64,000 bases of DNA from Streptomyces zaomyceticus (GTDB lineage Bacteria; Actinomycetota; Actinomycetes; Streptomycetales; Streptomycetaceae): contig NZ_BNBZ01000008.1 in the NCBI RefSeq assembly GCF_014656215.1, positions 186,001-250,000 on the forward strand, in the 5' to 3' direction. The position numbers and the translations under genes were made by a program. The number at the start of each line of letters is the position of its first letter. Position 1 is the first letter of the stretch. Below, one piece after another: positions 18,719 through 28,445 of this stretch. The notes under the pieces are model-generated. The model was not told where the DNA came from. It worked only from the letters and a program-made list of their open reading frames with translations, and searched no databases.

Positions 18719-19069
18719 TCAGGAAGCGGCGGGCGTGGTGGTGAGCCTGTCCAGGCGACGGTGGCCCCAGTCGGACAACGGGGCCAGCGCCTCGCAGAGT
18801 TCACGTCCGAAGCCGGTCAGCGAGTAGACGGTCTTCGGGGGCAGGACGTCGTGCACCTCGCGGTGCACGAGACCGTCCTCCTCCATCTCGCGCAAGGCCT
18901 GGGTCAGCACCTTCTCGCTGATCTCGGGGATCTTCCGGCGCAGTTCGCCCGGGCGGTGCGAGCCGGACTCGAGCAGCCACAACAGGTACGTCTTCCATTT
19001 GCCCTCGATGACCACGATCGCGGCGCTCACTCCGCACGTGTTCGAGTCCTGGGCCCTGGCGCGCGCCAT
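18719..19069 (-). CDS. HxlR-family transcriptional regulator
   Basis: A 116-residue winged-helix regulator. The N-terminal Cys in SNTCGVSAAIVVIEGKWK is the position often used as a redox/electrophile sensor in HxlR-type proteins; the recognition part is ELRRKIPEISEKVLTQALREME and the wing is VHREVHDVLPPKTVYSLT. It is divergent from the imine-reductase-like gene, with 72 bases between the starts, so that gene is its likely target. The gap holds ATATG flanked by GTCTcc...GTCTac half-sites (about 19108-19126), but I cannot assign an operator with certainty. Confidence 0.9.
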   Translation of the reverse strand: MARARAQDSNTCGVSAAIVVIEGKWKTYLLWLLESGSHRPGELRRKIPEISEKVLTQALREMEEDGLVHREVHDVLPPKTVYSLTGFGRELCEALAPLSDWGHRRLDRLTTTPAAS

Positions 19070-19141
19070 CCGCGTCCTTCTCCTTCTTCCGGGAATTTCC
19101 TTCTCTCCACTGTCTCCATATGTCTACAAGGGAGTTCACCC

Positions 19142-20026
19142 ATGCCTTCTTCCCGCCACGCCGACGTCACCGTCATCGGTCTCGGACCGATGGGCCGGGC
19201 GCTGGCCGCCGCGTTCCTGGCGGCCGGTGTACGGACCACCGTGTGGAACCGGACTCCGGGCAAGGACCGGGATCTCGTGGCCGCCGGTGCCGTCGTGGCC
19301 GCGACCGCCGACGAGGCGGTCGCCGCGAGCCCGCTGACCGTGGTCTGCCTGGTCAACTACGACGCCACCGATTCCGTGCTGCGGCAGGCGCCGGTGACGG
19401 CCGCGCTCAAGGGGCGGACCGTCGTGAACCTCAGCGCCGACATCCCCGACCGGGCCCGGGACACCGGGCGCTGGGCCGCCGAGCACGGCGTCGACTACCT
19501 CGACGGGGCCATCATGACCCCGACCACGTCCATCGGCACTCCGGCCGGGGTGTTCCTGTTCAGCGGCCCGGAGGCGCTCTACGGCGAGCACCGGGCGGTG
19601 CTCGCCGCGCTGGGCGGCACCCACACCCACCTCGGAGAGGAGATCTCGAGGGCGGCGGCCTATGACATCGCGCTGCTCGACATCTTCTGGACCTCGATGG
19701 CGGGCTACGTCCACGCCCTCGCGGTGGCACGGGCCGAGGGGATCTCCCCGACCGAGCTGGCACCCTTCGCCCAGGGCATCGGCGCGATCCTGCCGCCGCT
19801 GTTCCAGGAACTGGCCGAGGACGTGGAGAGCGGCACCTACTCCGGCGAGGGCAACCCGATCACCTCGGGTATCTCGACGATGGCGCACGTCGTGCACGCC
19901 TCCGAGGCCCATGGCATCGAGGCGAACGTGATGCGCGCCATCGAGGGCCTGGCCCGCCGGACGGTGGCCCTCGGCCACGGCACGGAAGGCTACAGCCGGG
20001 TCGCCGAGGTCCTGGGGCGCCGCTGA
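19142..20026 (+). CDS. Imine-reductase-like NAD(P)-dependent oxidoreductase
   Basis: A 294-residue beta-hydroxyacid dehydrogenase-fold protein. The Rossmann start is VTVIGLGPMGRALAAAFLAAG, followed by VWNRTPGKD, a signature favouring NADPH; VNLSADIPDRARD replaces the catalytic TMS(P) motif of hydroxyacid dehydrogenases. The interdomain helix has AAAYDIALLDIFWTSMAGYVHALA (quoted in part), where the Asp corresponds to the proton-donor Asp of Streptomyces imine reductases. These points favour an imine reductase over a 6-phosphogluconate-type dehydrogenase. AAGGGAG lies 7 bases before the ATG. It is probably controlled by the divergent HxlR regulator. Natural substrate unknown. Confidence 0.82.
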   Translation: MPSSRHADVTVIGLGPMGRALAAAFLAAGVRTTVWNRTPGKDRDLVAAGAVVAATADEAVAASPLTVVCLVNYDATDSVLRQAPVTAALKGRTVVNLSADIPDRARDTGRWAAEHGVDYLDGAIMTPTTSIGTPAGVFLFSGPEALYGEHRAVLAALGGTHTHLGEEISRAAAYDIALLDIFWTSMAGYVHALAVARAEGISPTELAPFAQGIGAILPPLFQELAEDVESGTYSGEGNPITSGISTMAHVVHASEAHGIEANVMRAIEGLARRTVALGHGTEGYSRVAEVLGRR

Positions 20027-20172
20027 CCGGCCGGCCGCCGCCCGGAGGCGTCGCACGCGCCGCCCTTCCTCGGATGCCGTCCCCGGCGGGTCGTGCTGTG
20101 CTGGCAGGTAGGGGGCGTCGCCGACGGGGTGGTACGGGAGGGACCGCCCCACCTCACGAGGAGTGATCCACC

Positions 20173-20460
20173 ATGGCGATCTTCGTCCACGCCGTCCTTC
20201 CGGGTGTGACCACGGACCAGTACGACCAGCTCAACGCCAAGCTCCAGGAGACGCCCGACGTCTTCGACGGCTGTCTCTCCCATGCGTGCGTCCGCACGGA
20301 CGGCGGCCTGGAGGTCTTCGACCTCTGGGAGTCCGAGGGGCACATGAACGCGTTCGTCGAGCGCATGATGCCGATCGCGGCCGGACTGGGCTGGCCCGCG
20401 GGGGCGGCACCCCGGATCATGCCGGTGCACAACCACTGGGTTCCCGGGGCGAACGGCTGA
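20173..20460 (+). CDS. Small dimeric alpha/beta-barrel protein (antibiotic monooxygenase-like)
   Basis: A 95-residue protein starting MAIFVHAVLPGVTTDQYDQLN, then CVRTDGGLEVFDLWESEGHMNAFVERMMPIAA (in part), the pattern of ferredoxin-like dimeric alpha/beta barrels in the ABM/EthD group. A GAGGAG site precedes the ATG. It could be a small monooxygenase or just a ligand-binding protein; no cofactor residues can be assigned. It converges on the nitric oxide synthase gene 23 bases away, with no obvious terminator in the gap. Confidence 0.75.
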   Translation: MAIFVHAVLPGVTTDQYDQLNAKLQETPDVFDGCLSHACVRTDGGLEVFDLWESEGHMNAFVERMMPIAAGLGWPAGAAPRIMPVHNHWVPGANG

Positions 20461-20483
20461 CGGTCCCCGCCGTCGCACGCCGG

Positions 20484-21680
20484 TCACGTACGGGCCAGGA
20501 AGGCCGGCCTGAGGGAGGGGTCGACCGGGTCGTAGTACCGGTGGAAGACCGGGGTCGCTGAGCCGGAGACCGGGGGGACGATCCAGCTCCAGTCGGCGGG
20601 GGTCTCCCTCCCGTGACGGGTCTCCTGGGCGATGTGCCTGAGGAACCGCTGGGACTCGGTGTGGTGGTCCGCCATCGTCACCCCGGCCTCCTGGAAGGAG
20701 TGCAGCACCGCCACGTTGAGCTCGACGAGCGCCCGGTCCCGCCACAGCGTGCGCTCGGTCGACCGGTCGAGCCCCAGCCGGTCGGCCACCAGCGGGAGGA
20801 GGTCGTACCGCTCGGCGTCGGCGAGGTTGCGGGCGCCTATCTCGGTGCCCATGTACCAGCCGTTGAACGGCGCGGCCGGGTACCGTACGCCACCGATCTC
20901 CAGGGTCATGTCACTGATCGCGGGCACGGCGTACCACCGCAGGCCCAGTGCGGCGAACCAGGCGTGGTCGGGGTGGCGCAGGGGCACTTCGCGGACGGAG
21001 TCGTCGGGCAGCTCGTACCAGTCCGGTCGCGTGCCGGGGCGCTCCCGCACCATCAACGGCAGCACCTGGAAGGCCTCTTCGTTCCGCTTCCATCCCAGGT
21101 CGCGGGCCTGGGCGGTGAGGGGTGCGCTGCGCGGGTCGCCCTTCCAGCGCCCTTCGGGGGTGCGGTGTCCGGCGTAGCGCACCAGCTGGTCGTTGACGAT
21201 CCGGGGGCCGGGGCGGCCCGGCCGGTCGGGTGCGAAGACGGAGATCACCGGGCGGATCCTGCCGTGGTTGCCGGCGATCCGCAGGTGCTCGACGCACTCG
21301 GCGGCGATGTCGTCGGCGGAGGTGAGGTGCCGCAGGTCGCGCACCACGAGGCTGCGCCAGTAGAGCCTGCCGATGCAGCGGGCGGCGTTGCGCCAGGCGA
21401 CGCGGGCGCCGAAGGCGAGTTCGGCCGGGGAGTGCTCGTAGGTGCCGGTGCGGTCGATGGCGGCCCGTACGGCGCGGACCCGGCTCTCCACGTCGCCCGC
21501 GCCCGGCTGCTCGTGGTGGAACTGCCGGACGAACCGTTCCGCCTCGCGCCGGTCCACGAGGTGCGGCAGGTGGCCGCGGGCGTCGTGGACGAGGGCGTCG
21601 GGGGCGGGCTCCCCGTGCCCGTAGGGGCAACTCCCCACGCTGGGGACAGACTTCCGGCGGCGGCTCAGGCTGAAGATCAA
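20484..21680 (-). CDS. nos: Bacterial nitric oxide synthase oxygenase
   Basis: A 398-residue stand-alone NOS oxygenase domain converting L-arginine to citrulline and NO. The heme-thiolate loop is WRNAARCIGR with Cys102; the arginine-anchoring Glu280 is in NGWYMGTEIGARNLAD; the pterin/heme region TPVFHRYYDP and WSWIVPPVSGS lies at the end. There is no reductase domain, so electrons must come from a cellular partner not seen in the window. The start is a TTG at 21680 with GGAGGG 7 bases upstream; no ATG fits. It sits among ordinary chromosomal genes, without thaxtomin genes nearby. Confidence 0.95.
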   Translation of the reverse strand: MIFSLSRRRKSVPSVGSCPYGHGEPAPDALVHDARGHLPHLVDRREAERFVRQFHHEQPGAGDVESRVRAVRAAIDRTGTYEHSPAELAFGARVAWRNAARCIGRLYWRSLVVRDLRHLTSADDIAAECVEHLRIAGNHGRIRPVISVFAPDRPGRPGPRIVNDQLVRYAGHRTPEGRWKGDPRSAPLTAQARDLGWKRNEEAFQVLPLMVRERPGTRPDWYELPDDSVREVPLRHPDHAWFAALGLRWYAVPAISDMTLEIGGVRYPAAPFNGWYMGTEIGARNLADAERYDLLPLVADRLGLDRSTERTLWRDRALVELNVAVLHSFQEAGVTMADHHTESQRFLRHIAQETRHGRETPADWSWIVPPVSGSATPVFHRYYDPVDPSLRPAFLART

Positions 21681-21820
21681 TGTGTTCCCTCCCGGCGTCC
21701 ATGACTACCGTACGAACACGTGTGGGCGCGGAGAGTGCGTGAATCCGCCCCGCCGGAAGGGGTCTCACTGGTACGCTGCCGCGCCGCCGGGGCCCGAGGC
21801 GTCGGCCGTGGGAAGACCCG

Positions 21821-21846
21821 GCCCCGGGGTGGGAGAACCCCGGGGC
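21821..21846 (-). terminator. Terminator hairpin of the glutamate dehydrogenase gene
   Basis: A perfect 10-bp stem GCCCCGGGGT (21821-21830) / ACCCCGGGGC (21837-21846) with loop GGGAGA, starting 11 bases beyond the gdhA stop and upstream of nos. Confidence 0.75.
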
Positions 21847-21857
21847 GGGCGGAACCG

Positions 21858-23783
<1,926 letters not shown>

Positions 23784-24311
23784 ATGCGATCACTTCTCAC
23801 GAGACGCCTCGGTCTCGCCGCCGTCCTCGCCCTGCTGCTCTCCCTGTTCGGCATGGCCCCGTCCGCGAGCGCGGCCGAACCGGCGTCCGCCCAGATCACC
23901 TTCACCACGGACGCCGCGACGACCACTCCGGGCGGCACGGTGAACCTGTCGATGACGCTCACGAACAACAAGTCCTACGACGTCTGGTTCGTCTACCAGA
24001 CGATCGACCCCACCTGGCTCACCACCCAGCGCCCCGACCTGAAGTACTCGTTCGCCGGCTGCACCCTCGCCGGCCCCGGCGGCAGCACCCCCTGTTCCGG
24101 AACCGGCCCGGCCAACCTCGGCGCCAACTACGGGTCCACCGTCCCGCCCGGCCAGAGCCGCACCGTGACGCTGACGCTCCAGGTCGCCGCCGACTCCGGC
24201 TGCAACGGCAACATCGGTTTCTACTCGTACTTCTACGCCGAGTTCAGCGACAGCACCAGCGTCACCGGCGGTCCGATCTACACCCCGGAGACCCGCGTCC
24301 TCTGCGCCTGA
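23784..24311 (+). CDS. Secreted protein with an Ig-like/DUF11-type beta domain
   Basis: A 175-residue exported protein. The signal peptide MRSLLTRRLGLAAVLALLLS... is cleaved after SASAA near residue 32. The mature 140 residues are all beta: TPGGTVNLSMTLTNNKSYDVW and STVPPGQSRTVTLTLQV resemble the paired strands of DUF11/Ig-like adhesive domains. Four cysteines (GCTLAG, TPCSG, DSGCNG, terminal VLCA) suggest two disulfides. It lies directly upstream of the polysaccharide operon in the same direction but is separated from it by a hairpin and 393 bases. No enzymatic motif; it may be a surface or matrix protein. Confidence 0.75.
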   Translation: MRSLLTRRLGLAAVLALLLSLFGMAPSASAAEPASAQITFTTDAATTTPGGTVNLSMTLTNNKSYDVWFVYQTIDPTWLTTQRPDLKYSFAGCTLAGPGGSTPCSGTGPANLGANYGSTVPPGQSRTVTLTLQVAADSGCNGNIGFYSYFYAEFSDSTSVTGGPIYTPETRVLCA

Positions 24312-24704
24312 CGGACCCGGCGGACCGGCACCACGGCGAAGCGCGTCCGGAAACCGGCCCCCGACGGAACGAAAGATTGGTCTCCACCATTGGCGGTTCC
24401 ACCGGCGGGCCGAACGGCCCGCCGGTGGCCCTCGGCCCGCTCCCACCTGCACATCCGTCCCACGGGCCGCAAGGAGCCGACGGGCCGAGGAACCGATTCG
24501 CGCGCCGGGCGGACCGCCCCGCGCGCCTACGGTTTTCCGTCAGCTTTCGCAGCAACACCACAGAAGCTCCACAGATACCCCACGATGTGACGCGACGGAT
24601 GCGTGGACGACCGGCCTTCGAGGGGGATGCCGGCGTCGCACGAGGGGGTGCGTCCGCTCCTCGGAGCTGCACTCACCCCTGCTCCCAGGAGGGGACACCA
24701 CCGC
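24312..24704. promoter_or_regulatory. Leader region before the polysaccharide operon
   Basis: A 393-base gap with a terminator-like hairpin at 24401-24426 and then an AT-richer stretch (about 24530-24595) where the operon promoter most likely lies. An upstream in-frame extension of the deacetylase exists, but it has no signal peptide and a poorer site, so I treat the region as non-coding. Confidence 0.4.
24401..24426 (+). terminator. Hairpin separating the secreted-protein gene from the operon
   Basis: A perfect 11-bp stem ACCGGCGGGCC (24401-24411) / GGCCCGCCGGT (24416-24426) with loop GAAC, 90 bases after the stop at 24311. No T-run follows, which is usual for this genus. Confidence 0.55.
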
Positions 24705-26849
24705 ATGAAGCGGATCTCAGGCACCACCCTGTTCACCACGGGCGCGCTCGTCGCCGCCCTCGTCCTGCCGGGTACGACCGCCCGCGCGGACGACCCGGCT
24801 CCCCGCGTCGACCTGCGGGTGCTCGTCGTGTCCGACGGAGGCCCGGCCACCGATGCCATCGCCGCCGAACTGGACGCCGCGGGAACGCCGTACACGGAGA
24901 TCGACCTCGCCCGCGCCGACCGGCCCGTGATCGACGCCGGCTATCTCGCGGACACCGTGGACGGCCGGAACAGGGCCAAGTTCCAGGCCGTCGTCCTGCC
25001 GAACGACAACCCGTTCCCGGCGAACTCCCCGGAGATGGCCGCGCTCGTGGCCTACGAGCGGAGCTACGGCGTTCCTCAGGTCGACGCGTACACCTACGCC
25101 AGGCCCGAGGCCGGGCTCCAGTACCCGATCTACGGCGGATACTCCGGGAGCCTCGACGGGGCGCAGGCCCAGGTGACCGCCGCCGGCAGGTCGGGGCCGT
25201 TCGGCTATCTCGACGGACCGGTGCCGTTCGAGGACAACTCGCCCTCCGTGGGCGAGAGTTACGCCTATCTCTCGACCCCGGCGGCGGGCGCGGACTTCAT
25301 CCCGTACGTGGACGCGGCGATACCCGGGACGACCCGACGCGGGTCGCTCGTGGGCGAGTACCGGCACGACGGACGCCGCGAACTGGTCGTCACCTTCGTC
25401 TACAACCAGTACCAGCAGCAGTTCCGGCTGCTGGCCCGGGGCATCGTCTCGTGGATGACCGGCGGGGTGCATCTGGGAGCCTCCCGGAACTACTTCGCCG
25501 TCCACGTCGACGACGTCCTCGCGGCGGACGACCGCTGGAACTCGACGCTCAACTGCACCCCGGGCGACGTGGACTGCACCGACCCGAACGCCACTCCCGA
25601 CCCCATCCGCATGACGCCGGCGGACGTGGACCACGCCGTCTCCTGGCAGAACACCCGCGGCTTCACCCTCGACCTCGCCTACAACGCGGCCGGCAGCGTC
25701 GACCACCGCGAGGACAACAACGGCGCCGATCCCCTGGCCGACCGACTCGTCGCCGCGCGCGACGAGTTCCGCTGGATCAACCACACCTACACGCATGCCT
25801 TCCTCGGCTGCGAGCAGGACACCTCCGTGGTGCCGTGGCGCTGCGCCACCCTGCCGAACGGCTCCGTCAAGTGGGTCTCCCGGCAGGCCGTCTCCGACGA
25901 GATCGCCCTCAACCGCGTGTGGGGGCAGACCGCCGGACTGCCGCTGGACAACCAGGAACTGGTCACGGGCGAGCACTCCGGACTGCGCGTCCTGCCCCAG
26001 CAGAACGTCGACAACCCCAACCTCGGTCCGGCCCTCGCCGACAACGGGATCACCTGGCTCGCCTCGGACAACTCCCGGGAGCACGACCAGCGGCAGGTCG
26101 GTCCGGCCACCACGGTCCCCCGCTACCCGATGAACGTCTTCTACAACGCGGGACGGGCGGCCGAGCAGGTCGACGAGTACAACTGGATCTACACCAGCCG
26201 CGCGCAGGGCGGCAGCGGGATCTGCGAGGACAACCCCGCCACCACCACCTGCCTGCCCGCCCCGCTCGACCTCACCACCGGCTACGCGGGCCACATCGTG
26301 CCGCTGGAGCGCCAGATCGCGCTGGGTCACGTCCTGTCCAACGACCCCAAGCCGCACTTCATCCACCAGTCGAACCTGGCCGAGGACCGGATCGCCTACC
26401 CGGTTCTGGACGGCGTGCTCGACAGCTACAACACGCTGTTCGCCGCGAACACCCCGGTGGTCAACCTGCGGATGGCCGACATCGGGCAGGAACTCCGGCG
26501 GCGCGCCGCCTGGCGTTCCGCCGTGCGCGACGGCCTGGTGACCGCGTACCGCATCGGCGGCACCGTGACCGTCGAGGGCCCGAGCGGCGTGGCGGTTCCG
26601 GCGACGATGCCCGAGGGCACGCTGCGGGCCGGCTCCGCCTTCGGCGAGACGTACGCCGGCGAGCGCTCCGCATGGACGTCCGCCGCGGGCGCTCCGCTCA
26701 CCCTCGCACTGCCGTCGCCCGCCGTCCCGGCGGGCGCCACCTCCACGGCCACCGGCACGGGCGGCGCCGCACCGGCCGCCGCACCCGCCCCGGCCGCCCG
26801 TGTGCCCGAGGGCGTGGCCGAGGCGGTCCCGCCCGGCGCCGGCGGCTGA
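24705..26849 (+). CDS. Exported polysaccharide deacetylase-like protein (Agd3/CE18-like)
   Basis: A 714-residue exported protein: signal peptide at 1-27 ending TTARADD, an N-terminal alpha/beta domain (VDLRVLVVSDGGPATDAIAA), then a catalytic domain. The metal site appears as HVDDVLAADDRW at about 267-278 (Asp-Asp) and WINHTYTHAFLGC at about 356-368 (two His), with FIHQSN near 550, equivalent to deacetylase motifs 1, 2 and 5. This order and the large N-terminal domain resemble Agd3, the fungal galactosaminogalactan deacetylase, more than short NodB chitin deacetylases. A Pro/Ala-rich tail follows. The ATG has an AGGAGGGG site; first gene of the operon. The Agd3 link is from recall, not a search. 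Confidence 0.75.
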   Translation: MKRISGTTLFTTGALVAALVLPGTTARADDPAPRVDLRVLVVSDGGPATDAIAAELDAAGTPYTEIDLARADRPVIDAGYLADTVDGRNRAKFQAVVLPNDNPFPANSPEMAALVAYERSYGVPQVDAYTYARPEAGLQYPIYGGYSGSLDGAQAQVTAAGRSGPFGYLDGPVPFEDNSPSVGESYAYLSTPAAGADFIPYVDAAIPGTTRRGSLVGEYRHDGRRELVVTFVYNQYQQQFRLLARGIVSWMTGGVHLGASRNYFAVHVDDVLAADDRWNSTLNCTPGDVDCTDPNATPDPIRMTPADVDHAVSWQNTRGFTLDLAYNAAGSVDHREDNNGADPLADRLVAARDEFRWINHTYTHAFLGCEQDTSVVPWRCATLPNGSVKWVSRQAVSDEIALNRVWGQTAGLPLDNQELVTGEHSGLRVLPQQNVDNPNLGPALADNGITWLASDNSREHDQRQVGPATTVPRYPMNVFYNAGRAAEQVDEYNWIYTSRAQGGSGICEDNPATTTCLPAPLDLTTGYAGHIVPLERQIALGHVLSNDPKPHFIHQSNLAEDRIAYPVLDGVLDSYNTLFAANTPVVNLRMADIGQELRRRAAWRSAVRDGLVTAYRIGGTVTVEGPSGVAVPATMPEGTLRAGSAFGETYAGERSAWTSAAGAPLTLALPSPAVPAGATSTATGTGGAAPAAAPAPAARVPEGVAEAVPPGAGG

Positions 26850-26867
26850 CCACCGCACCGGCAGCAG

Positions 26868-26897
26868 GGTCCCGGCCGTCACGCGGCGGCCGGGACC
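26868..26897 (+). promoter_or_regulatory. Intra-operon hairpin between deacetylase and glycosyltransferase
   Basis: A perfect 11-bp inverted repeat GGTCCCGGCCG (26868-26878) / CGGCCGGGACC (26887-26897) with an 8-base loop in the 84-base gap. It may attenuate transcription or stabilise the upstream message so that the secreted enzyme is made in different amounts from the synthase genes. Confidence 0.45.
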
Positions 26898-26933
26898 GGC
26901 ATCACCCCCACCACGGCCGTGGAGCACACATCG

Positions 26934-28445
26934 ATGCACGTTCATCACGGCGCGCGGCGCCCCGGCGCCCCGCGCGTCACTCTTCTGACCGAAGGCACCT
27001 ACCCGCACAGCCACGGCGGTGTGAGCGTCTGGTGCGACCAGCTCGTCACCGGGATGCCGGACATCGACTTCGACGTCATCGCCGTCACCGGCACCGGGCG
27101 CGAGCCCCTCGCATGGGAGCTGCCGGCCCATGTGTCCAGCGTGCTGTCCGTACCGATGTGGGGCCCGGCGCCCGCCGGCCGGCTGCCCGGCGGCAGGTCC
27201 GGCAGGCGACTCGCCGAGGCCTACGAGAGGTTCCTCACCGCACTGCTCGACCCCGCGGCCGAGGGCGGGTTCGCTCCCGCCCTCCACACCCTGGCGCGCG
27301 CGGCGGCGGACGGTCACCTCAGCCCGTTCCTGCGGAGCGACACCGTGATCGCGGTGCTCACCTCCGTATGGCGGCGGCCCGGCATCGCCGTACGCGAGGC
27401 GGGGCCGACCCTGCACGACGCGCTCACCGCCACCGCCCTGCTCGAACACGCCCTGCGTCCGCTCTCCGCGCCGGCGCCGGTCGAGGGTGTCGCGCACGCC
27501 GTCAGCGGCGGGGTGGCCGTCCTGCCGGGGCTCGCCGCCCTCGAACGGCACGGTGTGCCGCTGCTGTTGACCGAGCACGGCGTGTACCTGCGCGAGCGCT
27601 ACCTCGGCTACCGCACCGCCCCCTACCGCTGGCCGGTCAAGGCCGTGATCCTCGGCTTCTTCCGGCTGCTCGCCGAGGAGAGCTACCGCCGGGCGGCACT
27701 GATCACGCCCGGCAACCGCTACAACCGGCTGTGGGAGGAGGAGGGCGGCGCCGACCCCGCGGCGATCCGGACGGTCTACAACGGAGTCGACCCGGTGGCC
27801 TTCCCGCACGCCGGTCCCGAACCGGACGCGCTCACCCTGAGCTGGGCCGGCCGGGTGGACCCGATCAAGGACCTGGAGACGCTGATACGGTCCTTCGCCC
27901 TCGTCCGGGACCGGATCCCCGACGTCCGGCTCCGGCTCTTCGGCGGTACGCCCCGGGGCGGCGAGGGGTACCGGGAGCGGTGCGAGGCGCTGGCGGCCGA
28001 GCTGGGCCTGGCCGGCACGGTGACCTTCGAGGGCCGCGTCGACGACATCAAGGACGCCTACGCGGCCGGCAACGTCGTGATGCTCTCCAGCATCAGCGAG
28101 GGCTTCCCCTTCACCCTGATCGAGGCGATGTCGTGCGGCCGTGCGACCGTCTCCACCGATGTCGGGGGCGTACGGGAGGCGGTCGGCGACACCGGTCTGG
28201 TGGTGCCGCCGCGCGATCCGTCCGCGATGGCCACCGCCGCGCTCACCCTGCTCGGGGACCCCGTCCGGCGCCGGTCGATGGGTGAGGCGGCCCGCCTGCG
28301 GGTGATCGAGCAGTTCACGCTCCGGCAGACCATCGACTCGTTCCGCGCCATCTATCACGAACTGGCCTCCGGCAGACGGGAGTCGCCCGTCCGTGTGGTC
28401 CTGCCCGCCCCGGTGGTCAGCGGCTCGGGGAGCTTCGCCGGATGA
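26934..28445 (+). CDS. pelF-like: PelF-type GT4 glycosyltransferase
   Basis: A 503-residue cytoplasmic GT-B glycosyltransferase. The N-terminus has the hallmark of PelF: LLTEGTYPHSHGGVSVWCDQ, then DFDVIAVTGTG, WELPAHVSSVLSVPMWG and TEHGVYLRERYLGYR. The C-terminal half is a GT4 domain: YNGVDP, LSWAGRVDPIKDLETLIRSF, FEGRVDDIKDAYAAGNVVML and the donor-binding ISEGFPFTLIEAM (E-x7-E). In Pseudomonas PelF polymerises UDP-GalNAc/GlcNAc into Pel. The ATG at 26934 follows GGAG by 9 bases. Its stop overlaps the next gene by 4 bases (ATGA), coupling it to the membrane protein. PelD (c-di-GMP receptor) is not encoded nearby. Confidence 0.9.
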   Translation: MHVHHGARRPGAPRVTLLTEGTYPHSHGGVSVWCDQLVTGMPDIDFDVIAVTGTGREPLAWELPAHVSSVLSVPMWGPAPAGRLPGGRSGRRLAEAYERFLTALLDPAAEGGFAPALHTLARAAADGHLSPFLRSDTVIAVLTSVWRRPGIAVREAGPTLHDALTATALLEHALRPLSAPAPVEGVAHAVSGGVAVLPGLAALERHGVPLLLTEHGVYLRERYLGYRTAPYRWPVKAVILGFFRLLAEESYRRAALITPGNRYNRLWEEEGGADPAAIRTVYNGVDPVAFPHAGPEPDALTLSWAGRVDPIKDLETLIRSFALVRDRIPDVRLRLFGGTPRGGEGYRERCEALAAELGLAGTVTFEGRVDDIKDAYAAGNVVMLSSISEGFPFTLIEAMSCGRATVSTDVGGVREAVGDTGLVVPPRDPSAMATAALTLLGDPVRRRSMGEAARLRVIEQFTLRQTIDSFRAIYHELASGRRESPVRVVLPAPVVSGSGSFAG

